Assembly: GCA_031276375.1 (NCBI GenBank)
Contig: JAISNE010000220.1
Span: forward strand, 1 to 13,893
Source of the DNA: Accumulibacter sp.
GTDB lineage: Bacteria; Pseudomonadota; Gammaproteobacteria; Burkholderiales; Rhodocyclaceae
Reading direction: 5' to 3'
Length of the DNA stretch: 13,893 nt
Of this stretch, positions 6,528 to 13,315 are shown one piece after another; position 1 is the stretch's first letter, and every line of letters starts with the position of its first letter. The notes beneath the pieces were generated by a model. That model worked only from the letters and a program-made list of their open reading frames with translations. It had not been told where the DNA came from and did not search any database. The translations under genes were made by a program, and so were the position numbers.

Positions 6528-7538
6528 TCAGAACCCCTCCCGGCACTGGCGGGGGGTGATGCCGAAATGGCGTTTGAAAGCGGTGGCGAAATTGGCGGCG
6601 CTGGTGTAGCCGGCAATGTCGGCCGCCTCGCCGACGCTGCGGCCTTCATGCTCCAGCGCCTGGCGGGCGCGCAGGAGTCGCCGCCGGTGCTCGTAATCGA
6701 ACACGGTCATGCCGAAGGCGGCACGAAATTGTTGTTGCAGCGTGCTGGCGTTGGTGCCCGTGTGCCGCGCGATCTCTTCAAGCGACATGCCATTGGCCGC
6801 GTTGCTGTCGAGCAGGTCGCGCACCTCGGCGACGCGCCGGCGTTCGCGGGGGCGCAGGGAGACGGGCGGCGCGATGCCGAGCAGGCCGTGTAAGGCTTCC
6901 GCCACCAGTTCAATGACGCGGCTTTCCAGATAAAGCCCTCGCAGCAAAGGCGGCGAAGCCAGCGGGTGGATCAGTTGCCCGGCCAGCGCCACGGCGCGCG
7001 GCGTCGGCGCCCAGCGTTCGACGGCGAGATGGCGGTCGAACAGGGGATGGAGCGCCGCGAAACCGGCGTCGATCTCCGGACAAGCCGCTGCCAGCCATTC
7101 GCGGCTGAAGGTGATGCTCACCTTGCGTTCGTACTTGCCACGCCAAGCGCGCCGGACGAAAAGTTCCGGTTGGCGCAGGGTGACGAACACGGCCGCTGCC
7201 TCGGGCTGGCGGGCGCGACCAGCGCGCGCCGCGCCCAGGGCGATCCGGCACGCGCCGAAGGAAACGTCCGTCTGGCCGTCCAGCACCAGGGCGAGGTGCA
7301 GGCTTTCACCCAGCACGGTCTGGATGTTCAGGTCGTGGAGGTCGCGCGCGTCGGCGCAATGGACCGCCAGCCCAGGCCGCAGGCGCGCGCCGTGGCACAA
7401 GCCGTGCAGGGCGGGAGCCTCCGCGGCCAGATCGGGGGTGATGCGGTGGCCCGTGTTCCCGCCCGCGACCGCTTGGGCGCGCAGTTCGCCGCACAGGACG
7501 ATTTGCGGTGGCGGTGCATGGCCTCGACGCTCGGACAC
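6528..7538 (-). CDS. AraC-family transcriptional regulator (PchR-like context)
   Basis: 336 aa from a GTG at 7538, supported by AAAGGGA upstream. A TTG further up (7586) is open in frame but lacks such support. The C-terminal part, about 233-334, is the double-HTH AraC/XylS DNA-binding domain: MSLEEIARHTGTNASTLQQQ (251-270), then the second helix pair around VGEAADIAGYTSAANFATAF (302-321) and the closing FKRHFGITPRQCR. The N-terminal 230 residues are a weakly conserved sensing domain. It is transcribed divergently from a TonB-dependent receptor operon, the arrangement of siderophore-responsive activators such as PchR and AlcR. It probably activates the receptor operon when the cognate siderophore is present; that link is inferred from layout. 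Confidence 0.9.
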   Translation of the reverse strand: MSERRGHAPPPQIVLCGELRAQAVAGGNTGHRITPDLAAEAPALHGLCHGARLRPGLAVHCADARDLHDLNIQTVLGESLHLALVLDGQTDVSFGACRIALGAARAGRARQPEAAAVFVTLRQPELFVRRAWRGKYERKVSITFSREWLAAACPEIDAGFAALHPLFDRHLAVERWAPTPRAVALAGQLIHPLASPPLLRGLYLESRVIELVAEALHGLLGIAPPVSLRPRERRRVAEVRDLLDSNAANGMSLEEIARHTGTNASTLQQQFRAAFGMTVFDYEHRRRLLRARQALEHEGRSVGEAADIAGYTSAANFATAFKRHFGITPRQCREGF

Positions 7539-7627
7539 GTTTTTTCCCTTTCCCGCCGCTGGCCCGGCCGCGCGACACGCAAACAATATTCTTCATCGCG
7601 CAAAGATCGATGCGCGCCCCGGGCGTC

Positions 7628-7656
7628 ATAATAGGCGGCCATTTGTGAAAACACAA
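7628..7656 (-). promoter_or_regulatory. possible promoter for the AraC-family gene
   Basis: On the minus strand TTGTGT (-35, weak) lies 17 bases from TATTAT (-10, five of six). The -35 overlaps the palindrome at 7641-7658, so a protein bound there could block this promoter. A plus-strand -10-like CATAAT (7627-7632) overlaps the same -10, so the two divergent promoters may be back to back. Confidence 0.35.
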
Positions 7657-7658
7657 AT
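7641..7658. promoter_or_regulatory. perfect palindrome in the araC-type/receptor divergent region
   Basis: ATTTGTG - AAAA - CACAAAT is a perfect 7-4-7 inverted repeat ending 24 bases before the receptor ATG and next to its ribosome binding site. Operator function is the simplest reading. The binder could be the divergent AraC-type protein, Fur or another regulator. Confidence 0.5.
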
Positions 7659-7671
7659 TATTCTCACTTTA
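7653..7671. promoter_or_regulatory. Fur-box-like site upstream of the TonB receptor
   Basis: Read on the minus strand, this 19-mer (core GAGAATAATTT) matches 11 of 19 positions of the classic Fur consensus GATAATGATAATCATTATC. It overlaps the right arm of the palindrome and sits just before the AGGAG of the receptor gene. Iron repression of a siderophore receptor is expected, but 11 of 19 is only a moderate match. Confidence 0.4.
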
Positions 7672-7682
7672 CAGGAGACATC

Positions 7683-9776
7683 ATGCGGCACCCCGTTATC
7701 CCCCGCCGTCGCCCCGGGCCGCGGGCCGTTTCTCTCGCCCTCGCCGTCCTGGCGGCCGCCGCCCTGCCGGCACGGGCGCAAGAAGCCACGCTGGACACCG
7801 TGATCGTGACCGCCGCCGGCCATGAACAGGCCATCAAGGACGCGCCGGCCAGCATTTCGGTCATCACCCGCGAAGAACTGGAGAAGAAGCCCCACGCCAA
7901 CCTGCGCGATGTCCTGTCGGGCCTGGAAGGCGTGTCGGTGGTCGGCTACAGCGCTACCGAAACCGACATCATGATCCGCGGCATGCCCGCCGAATACACG
8001 CTGTTCCTCGTGGACGGCAAGCGCCAGGGTACGCGCGAAACCATGAATCGCGGCACCAGCGGCGTACAGTCCAACCTGCTGCCTCCCCTGGCCGCCATCG
8101 AGCGCATCGAAGTCGTGCGCGGCCCGATGTCCTCGTTGTACGGTTCCGACGCCATCGGTGGCGTCATCAACATCATCACGCGCAAGGTGCCAACCCAGTG
8201 GGGCGGTTCGGTGTCGCTGGGCGGCGTCTGGCAAAAGCGCGGCTATCTGGGCGACAGCCGGTTGGGCGAGTTCTGGGTTGGCGGCCCGATCCAAAGCGAC
8301 GCGCTGGGCATTTCCATCCAGGGCAAGTCGAACAGGCGCGACGAGGACGACTACTTCGTCCAGCCGCCCGGCGCGACATCCGCCGCCGTCTATGGCGCGC
8401 TGAAGCAGAAGGACGAATCGCTGTCCGTGCGCCTGACGGCCAGGCCGGCGACGAATCAGGATGTCACCGTGGAAGCCGGAAGGTCGGAGCTGACCCTGAG
8501 CAATTCGACCGAGTACGCCCGCAACAACCCCACCATGCTGACTCCGGAAGTCGAACACGCGCGCGATTGGTGGTCGATCACGCACAACGGGCGCTGGGGC
8601 GACGGCGTCACGACGACGCTGGCCCTGCAGCGGGAAACCGGCACGCAAATCAAGCACTATGCCGACGGCGCGAAATTTCCGGGGGACCCGGAAATCGTCA
8701 ACACCGTGCTCGACGCCCTGGTGAGCCTGCCGCTGGGCCGGAATCTCCTCAAGGTCGGCGCCCAGCTCACCCGCAACGCGTTGACCGGCATCGCGAGCGA
8801 GGCGGCGATTCCAGGTTATTCGGTCAATACGGACGACGTCCGCCTCGATGCGAAAGCCCTGTTCGTCGAAAACGAGTTTTTCGCCACCGATGACCTGGCC
8901 CTGACCGCCGGTCTGCGCATGGACGATGACGACCGCTACGGCCGGCACTGGACGCCGCGCGTCTACGGCGTCTATCACGTGAACCCGCAATGGACGCTGC
9001 GCGGCGGCGTGGCCAAGGGCTTCAAGGCGCCGACCATCCGCCAGAGCGCCGCGAACTATTGCATGACCACCGGCGCTTCCACGGGGCGCGGCTCCTTGTG
9101 CGGCAATCCCGACCTCAAGCCGGAAACCAGCGTTTCGAGCGAGCTGGGCGTGCGCTTTGGCGACGCCGCCGGTCACAGTTTCAGCGCCACGTTGTTCAAC
9201 AGCGAATTCAGGAACAAGGTGGCCAGCTACGACACCGGCGCCATCGATCCGCTCCTGGGTGCCCCGTGGCACGTTTACATTTACGACAACATCGACGAGG
9301 TGACGCTGCGCGGCATTGAACTGGGCATCGAGGCGCCGCTCGCTCGCGCGTGGAAGATCGCCGGTCACTACACCTATACCGATTCGAAGCGCAAGGGCGG
9401 CGAGCCTTCCTTCGACGGCAGTTCGCTCAAGGGCTTTCCCCTCGACAAGACGCCGGAACACGTGTTCAACGCGCAACTGGACTGGACGCCGAGCGACGCG
9501 CTGAACGTCTACGCGCGCGCCAACTACACGAGCAAACAGTACTGGGCGGGATACCGCAACGGCGCGATGGGCGTGCGCGAACGACCGGCCAACACCACTT
9601 TCGATCTGGGCGGCAGTTACGCGTTCAACAAGACCTTGAACGTGAAGTTCGCGCTGCTGAACGTCACCGACAAGGTGGTCAAGGTGGATGAGCGTGGCCG
9701 TACCTTCGGGCTGGACGGCAACTGGATGCTGGACGAAGGCCGTCGCGTCGCGGTGACGCTGAACGCGCGATTCTGA
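7683..9776 (+). CDS. TonB-dependent outer-membrane siderophore receptor (catecholate/FepA-IrgA type)
   Basis: 697 aa starting at an ATG with AGGAG five bases upstream. Residues 1-32 are a signal peptide ending ARA. A TonB box (DTVIVTA) is at 38-44. The plug domain follows to about residue 168 with its signatures: SISVITREEL, LRDVLSGLEGV, IMIRGMPAEYTLFLVDGKRQ, then IERIEVVRGPMSSLYGSDAIGGVINIITRK. The 22-strand barrel makes up the rest, with a loop bearing two Cys (YCMTTG...SLCGNPDLKPETS) and the terminal Phe required for outer-membrane insertion. Length and motifs are close to FepA/BfeA/IrgA/CirA receptors for catechol siderophores, but the ligand is not certain. No biosynthesis genes are present, so it may take up a foreign siderophore. 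It is the first gene of a four-gene operon, with probable Fur and AraC-type control upstream. Confidence 0.95.
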   Translation: MRHPVIPRRRPGPRAVSLALAVLAAAALPARAQEATLDTVIVTAAGHEQAIKDAPASISVITREELEKKPHANLRDVLSGLEGVSVVGYSATETDIMIRGMPAEYTLFLVDGKRQGTRETMNRGTSGVQSNLLPPLAAIERIEVVRGPMSSLYGSDAIGGVINIITRKVPTQWGGSVSLGGVWQKRGYLGDSRLGEFWVGGPIQSDALGISIQGKSNRRDEDDYFVQPPGATSAAVYGALKQKDESLSVRLTARPATNQDVTVEAGRSELTLSNSTEYARNNPTMLTPEVEHARDWWSITHNGRWGDGVTTTLALQRETGTQIKHYADGAKFPGDPEIVNTVLDALVSLPLGRNLLKVGAQLTRNALTGIASEAAIPGYSVNTDDVRLDAKALFVENEFFATDDLALTAGLRMDDDDRYGRHWTPRVYGVYHVNPQWTLRGGVAKGFKAPTIRQSAANYCMTTGASTGRGSLCGNPDLKPETSVSSELGVRFGDAAGHSFSATLFNSEFRNKVASYDTGAIDPLLGAPWHVYIYDNIDEVTLRGIELGIEAPLARAWKIAGHYTYTDSKRKGGEPSFDGSSLKGFPLDKTPEHVFNAQLDWTPSDALNVYARANYTSKQYWAGYRNGAMGVRERPANTTFDLGGSYAFNKTLNVKFALLNVTDKVVKVDERGRTFGLDGNWMLDEGRRVAVTLNARF

Positions 9777-9785
9777 CACCCGCCG

Positions 9786-10070
9786 ATGAACGGATATACC
9801 GCGTTCGGCCTGCTGCTGGCCGCCGCCGGCGGCGCCTGCGTCTATCTCGCCTCGCCGAATCAGTGTTGGCGCGCCGCGCCTTGGCCCGCCGCGGTAAACA
9901 AGGCGGCCAGGGCGGGCGGCGCGCTGCTGCTGATCGCCGGCTTGGCCGCCTTGCGGCACGTCTTGCAGGCGCCCGCCGCGTGTTTCGTTTTCGCGCACTG
10001 GCTGATGCTGCTGTTCGTGCTCTTCCCCTATCTGGGGGCGCTGCTTTGCGCGCGCCGGAACGCCTCATGA
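9786..10070 (+). CDS. small three-TM membrane protein in the siderophore operon
   Basis: 94 aa starting nine bases after the receptor stop, with a weak ribosome binding site that suggests coupling. Hydrophobic segments lie at about residues 3-22, 43-62 and 66-87. A YLASPNQ motif follows the first segment, and a short Arg-rich tail ends the protein. I do not recognise it firmly. Small membrane proteins of the DUF3325/DUF3649 kind often accompany PepSY-type proteins next to siderophore receptors, and this may be one. Its stop overlaps the next start as ATGA. Coding is supported by tight operon packing and the membrane-protein composition of this frame. Confidence 0.75.
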   Translation: MNGYTAFGLLLAAAGGACVYLASPNQCWRAAPWPAAVNKAARAGGALLLIAGLAALRHVLQAPAACFVFAHWLMLLFVLFPYLGALLCARRNAS

Positions 10071-10357
10071 GCAACGAAAAGCCCGCGGCGATCCAGCGCG
10101 ACTGGCTGGCCAAGACACTGGCCGGCGCGACACTGGGCTTCACGCTGGCCATCGGATGCAGCGGCCTGCTCGACGGCTTGCTCTCCAGCATGGCCTTGGG
10201 CGCCCGCGGCCAACTGGTCATGTGGTCGGTGGCGCCGGTCTGGATGGGCGTGTTCTCCGGCGTTTATTTCTTTCGCAGCGGCGCTCGCGCCTGGGCTTGG
10301 CTTGGCGCGGCCAACCTGCTGGCTTTCGGGGCGCCGTGGGCCTTTCGATTGGGCTGA
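10067..10357 (+). CDS. small membrane protein (possibly DUF3649-like) in the siderophore operon
   Basis: 96 aa starting at the ATG of an ATGA overlap with the previous gene. The frame stays open upstream to 9863, but that part is a shadow of the neighbour. Hydrophobic segments lie at about 17-36, 48-66 and 73-91. The text WSVAPVWMGVFSGVYFFRSG resembles the small companions of PepSY-associated iron-uptake proteins; assignment to DUF3649 is a guess. It lies between another small membrane protein and the PepSY gene (5-bp gap), so all four genes are probably co-translated. A role as accessory subunit in siderophore-iron handling at the inner membrane is inferred from context. Confidence 0.75.
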   Translation: MSNEKPAAIQRDWLAKTLAGATLGFTLAIGCSGLLDGLLSSMALGARGQLVMWSVAPVWMGVFSGVYFFRSGARAWAWLGAANLLAFGAPWAFRLG

Positions 10358-10362
10358 TTTTC

Positions 10363-11997
10363 ATGCGCTCGGAAGTCATCCGCATTTACAAGCGCGTCCA
10401 TGCCTGGACCGGCATCGTCGCCGGCATGGCGCTGTTCATCGCCTTCTACGCCGGCGCGTTGACCATTTTCAAGGAGCCGCTCGCGCGCTGGGTCGCGCCG
10501 CCGCACGCCGAAACCGCCATGTCGCTGGACGAGGCGCAAACGCTCATCGTCCGCGCGCTGAAAGCCCGGCCGGAGATGGCGAAGGATTTTCATCTCTATT
10601 TGAAATCCGCCGAACACCTGCCGGCGGGCATTGGCTGGCAAGCGCGGCCCGCCGGCGCGGACGAACACGACAGCGCATCCGCCCGCCACTACGTCGCCAC
10701 GCTCGACGCGACGGGCGCGGTACGCATCGAGGAAACGCATCCCTCGCGCTTGCCCGAATTCATCGACACCTTGCACCGCGTCGTCGGCCTGCCCGTCGAC
10801 AACGATCCCAGCCGCTGGGTGATGGGCGTGGTCGCCGTGCTCTATGCGCTGGCGCTGGTATCGGGCGTGATCGTGCTGCTGCCGTCGCTGGTCAAGGATT
10901 TCTTCGCCCTGCGCGTCGACAGGAATCCGAAGCGCATGTGGCTGGACGCGCATAATGTCGTCGGCATTGTCAGCCTGCCCTTCCACGTCGTCATGGCGCT
11001 CACCGCCGTCATCTTTGCCTGGCACGATGGTATCTACCGGGTGCAGGACACGCTGGTTCACGGCGGTCGATGGGCGAACGCCTTTCAACGTCCCGGCGGG
11101 CCGTCGCGGGCCGCGCCGCGCGATCCGGCGGCGATGCTGCCGCCCGCCGAATTGTTGTCGCGCGTGCAAGCGTTCTCTCCGACTTTCGAGGCAGGCGCCC
11201 TGCAATACCTGCAGGCAACCGGCCCGCGCGCGGCGGTGCGCGTCTGGGGACATGATCCGGGAGCGCACTCGCCGCGCGCCCTGGGCGGTTTCGTCGGACT
11301 CGATCCCTACAGCGGCAAGGTGACGTCCACCGATTTCATGCCCGGCAAGCAGGACGCGGCCAACGCCACGGTCGCCAGCTTCTTCGCGCTGCATTTGGGC
11401 ACCTACGGCGGCACGCCGGTGCAATGGATGTATTTCCTGCTCGGTCTTGCCGGCGCCTGGCTGTTTTACAGCGGCAACCTCCTGTGGGTGGAAACCCGGC
11501 GGCGCAAGCAGGCCGGGGACGACAGCGCGCCGCCCGTCCAGCGCCGGGACGCGCGGCTGATGGCGGCGGCCACCGTCGGCGTCTGTCTGGGCAGCGTCTG
11601 CGGCATTTCGCTCGCCATCGCCGGCGGCAAGTGGCTGCATGTGCTGACGGGGGAGGCGAACGCCGGGATCGTTCCGTTGTATTACGCCGTTTTTTTCGCC
11701 GCCGTCATCTGGGCCTTCCTGCGCGGCGCGGCGCGCGCCAGCGTCCATTTGCTGTGGCTGGCGGCGGTCCTTGCTTTCGCCATTCCGCTGACCACGCTAT
11801 TGGCCTGGCTGTTCCCGTCGCTCGGTTTGTGGGCACATGGCAGCGCGGCGGCCTTGGGCGTGGACGCCACGGCGCTCATGGGCGGCATCGGCTTTGCCTG
11901 GCTGGCCCGCGTTGCGGCCAGGCGGGCGTGGCACGGCCCGCGGGACAGCGTGTGGTCGGCGTTGGCGGCCAAGCCGCCGCGAAAGACAAACCGGTAG
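10363..11997 (+). CDS. PepSY-associated TM protein, FoxB/iron-reductase-like
   Basis: 544 aa from the ATG at 10363. The first membrane segment follows a basic RIYKRVHAWTG start (about 14-36). Another TM lies at 152-173 (MGVVAVLYALALVSGVIVLL), then 200-219, 354-374, and a C-terminal hydrophobic block from 399 to 515. This is the PepSY_TM (PF03929) layout found beside TonB receptors. Membrane-proximal histidines typical of the family are present: His13, His138 (LHRVVGLP), His197 (DAHNVVG), His208 (PFHVV) and His344 (ALHLGTYGG). In the FoxB/PiuB group such His residues are thought to hold heme for inner-membrane or periplasmic reduction of ferric siderophores. The C-terminal extension after residue 400, with about four more TM segments, is found in longer members. 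It is the last gene of the siderophore operon. Confidence 0.9.
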   Translation: MRSEVIRIYKRVHAWTGIVAGMALFIAFYAGALTIFKEPLARWVAPPHAETAMSLDEAQTLIVRALKARPEMAKDFHLYLKSAEHLPAGIGWQARPAGADEHDSASARHYVATLDATGAVRIEETHPSRLPEFIDTLHRVVGLPVDNDPSRWVMGVVAVLYALALVSGVIVLLPSLVKDFFALRVDRNPKRMWLDAHNVVGIVSLPFHVVMALTAVIFAWHDGIYRVQDTLVHGGRWANAFQRPGGPSRAAPRDPAAMLPPAELLSRVQAFSPTFEAGALQYLQATGPRAAVRVWGHDPGAHSPRALGGFVGLDPYSGKVTSTDFMPGKQDAANATVASFFALHLGTYGGTPVQWMYFLLGLAGAWLFYSGNLLWVETRRRKQAGDDSAPPVQRRDARLMAAATVGVCLGSVCGISLAIAGGKWLHVLTGEANAGIVPLYYAVFFAAVIWAFLRGAARASVHLLWLAAVLAFAIPLTTLLAWLFPSLGLWAHGSAAALGVDATALMGGIGFAWLARVAARRAWHGPRDSVWSALAAKPPRKTNR

Positions 11998-12290
11998 CGC
12001 CGCGCCTCATGCGCCAGGGGTGGTTCGATAAGCGCAGGCGCTTTGCGGAACCACTTCACCGCTTCCTCACCGTCACCGCCCGCCTCGCCGATTTCATACC
12101 CGCACATCTTTCCCGAATGGCATTGTTGCGCCGCCGCGTCGCCTTGCTCCGCCATCGCCCGGCAGGCCGGCGCCGCTTGCCGATACCACGTCTTTATTTT
12201 TTCATCGCTGTCCTTGAAGCATCGATCCAAGCCGGTTTTGCGCTTCCCTTCGCCGCGCTCCGCCGTTTCGGGAATTTCCCCTGGATTCAT
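11998..12290 (-). pseudogene. degenerate Sel1-repeat protein remnant, second copy
   Basis: The ATG at 12290 with a GAAGGAG site begins MNPGEIPETAERG, aligning with MNLKKIHEAAERG of the copy at 6432. Sel1-like pieces follow: WYRQAA, AEQGDAAAQQ and GDGEEAVKWFRKA. The spacing and the conserved LG/Y positions are damaged, for example QCHSGKMCGY. The frame stays open to 11682, but that part is antisense to the PepSY gene and carries no Sel1 pattern, so I end it near 11998. It could be a short expressed protein, but a decaying paralogue is more likely. Confidence 0.5.
12020..12054 (+). terminator. two-part hairpin after the PepSY gene (possible terminator)
   Basis: Outer stem GTGGTTC...GAACCAC (12020-12026 with 12048-12054) encloses an inner stem AAGCGC-AG-GCGCTT (12030-12043). 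It starts 23 bases after the PepSY stop. There is no T-tract on either side, so a factor-assisted or processing role is as likely as intrinsic termination. It coincides with the end of recognisable Sel1 coding on the other strand. Confidence 0.4.
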
Positions 12291-12349
12291 GCCTGCTCCT
12301 TCGTCACGAAAGGTCTGAAACCGGGGACAGGCTCCAGGCCGCTCTAAGC
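12284..12349 (-). repeat. 66-bp Sel1-gene leader repeat, copy 2
   Basis: Partner of 6426-6491 (59 of 66 identical, direct orientation, about 5.86 kb apart). It carries the ribosome binding site and start codon of the second Sel1 remnant. Weaker similarity continues into the first ~40 codon bases on one side and only a few bases on the other. Confidence 0.75.
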
Positions 12350-12421
12350 TCCCAGCATATTCGCCCGGCCGTATCGCCACCCAATCGGGACGCGCTTTGC
12401 CTGTTCCCAGACTCCGCCGAT

Positions 12422-13258
12422 TCAACGGCTCCGATAAACCGCGTCGATCGCCCGCAGCACTTCCAGCGCTCGACCTTGAATACCGATTCCGATGTGCGCG
12501 GCGATCTTGAAATCGGTCGGGTTGATGCGCACGACGCGCGGGCCGGTCCGTTCGCTGAACCGGCGTACCGTGGCGATCGCCTTGCCGGCGCCCATTTCGA
12601 CGACGACCCGCCGCTCCGTTCGGGCAAGCCAGTCTTTCAGGCGACTCTCCTGTAACGCGGTACGCTGGTCGAGCCAGCCGTAATCGCCGAACATCAGGAC
12701 GTTGGGCCGCGCCGCCTCAAGGCAGTACGGGCATCGAGGCAGGGCGTTCGTCAGCTTGCACGCCGTCATGTCCACCTCGGGCAGGAAGTTGTCCGCCGGC
12801 CAGATATGCTTGCCGCACTGCAGATGGTGAATCGAGCCGTGGCACTCCACGATGCGCTCTTCGGCATAACCGGCCTTCTGGAATTGCCCGTCGACGTTGC
12901 TGGTGAACACGAAGGCGCCGTGCGCCATGCCTTCGGCCCAGCGCCGCAGGAGCTGGAACCCCGCATGCGGCTCCGTCCGGCGATAGAGCGCCAGACGATG
13001 CCCGTAGAAGCCCCAGCAAACCCGCGGCAGCCGGCGCATGGCCTCCGCGCTGGCAATGTCCTCGAAATCGAGGTGGAGACGTTCGAGCGGCGGATAGGCG
13101 CGCCAAAAACCCTCCCGCCCCCGGAAATCCGGCAAACCGGAATCGACACCCATGCCCGCGCCGGCCGTGATCAACAGGCCGTTGGCCTCCTTGATCCAGC
13201 GCACGGCGGTGCGGATGTTCTCTTGCCATTTTTCCGGCTGGTTGGCGTAACTGTTCAT
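12422..13258 (-). CDS. Sir2-family NAD-dependent protein deacetylase
   Basis: 278 aa from the ATG at 13258 with AAGGA upstream; a TTG at 13264 is less likely. Sirtuin signatures are in order: NAD-binding GAGMGVDSGLPDFRG (33-47), TSNVDGQF (119-126, the TQNID motif), the catalytic His140 in ECHGS, and GAGKA near 223-227 in place of the usual G-T/S-S. A zinc-ribbon region runs from Cys148 to the CPYC pair Cys176/Cys179. The second CxxC-type position of the first pair is absent, leaving Cys148, perhaps His151 or Cys167, plus 176 and 179. The family uses NAD to remove acyl groups from lysines in the cytoplasm; substrates are unknown. It stands alone, with no operon partner in the window. Confidence 0.9.
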   Translation of the reverse strand: MNSYANQPEKWQENIRTAVRWIKEANGLLITAGAGMGVDSGLPDFRGREGFWRAYPPLERLHLDFEDIASAEAMRRLPRVCWGFYGHRLALYRRTEPHAGFQLLRRWAEGMAHGAFVFTSNVDGQFQKAGYAEERIVECHGSIHHLQCGKHIWPADNFLPEVDMTACKLTNALPRCPYCLEAARPNVLMFGDYGWLDQRTALQESRLKDWLARTERRVVVEMGAGKAIATVRRFSERTGPRVVRINPTDFKIAAHIGIGIQGRALEVLRAIDAVYRSR

Positions 13259-13268
13259 CGGCAAAGTC

Positions 13269-13285
13269 CTTTTTCAGTGAAAAAG
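13269..13285 (-). promoter_or_regulatory. small hairpin abutting the sirtuin ribosome binding site
   Basis: CTTTTTC - 3 nt - GAAAAAG is a perfect 7-3-7 inverted repeat. On the minus strand its second arm runs directly into the GGA of the ribosome binding site of the Sir2-family gene. It is AT-rich and weak, so any effect on translation would be modest. Function is inferred. Confidence 0.3.
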
Positions 13286-13292
13286 CAATACT

Positions 13293-13315
13293 GGCTTCAG
13301 TCCATTCCAAGCGCC
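13293..13315 (-). repeat. partial third copy of the Sel1-leader element, upstream of the sirtuin gene
   Basis: 21 of 23 bases match 6472-6494 in the same orientation (GGCTTCAG.CC.TTCCAAGCGCC read on the plus strand). It ends 35 bases before the sirtuin ATG, close to the 39-base spacing from the same element to the ATG of the first Sel1 remnant. No -10/-35 pair is evident, so its nature is unclear. Confidence 0.45.

Noticed and set aside
7626..9998. 790-codon open frame antisense to the TonB receptor gene
   Set aside because: Its translation is Arg/Gly/Ala/His-rich with no domain pattern and mirrors the GC-biased third positions of the receptor gene. It is a shadow frame.
10156..10362. N-terminal extension of the PepSY protein to 10156
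   Set aside because: It overlaps the small membrane gene in another frame and has Arg-rich shadow composition; the ATG at 10363 starts the family-typical basic/TM1 segment.
10264..11748. 494-codon open frame antisense to the PepSY gene
   Set aside because: Low-complexity basic composition, no ribosome binding site or family motif; complementary to a well-supported membrane protein.
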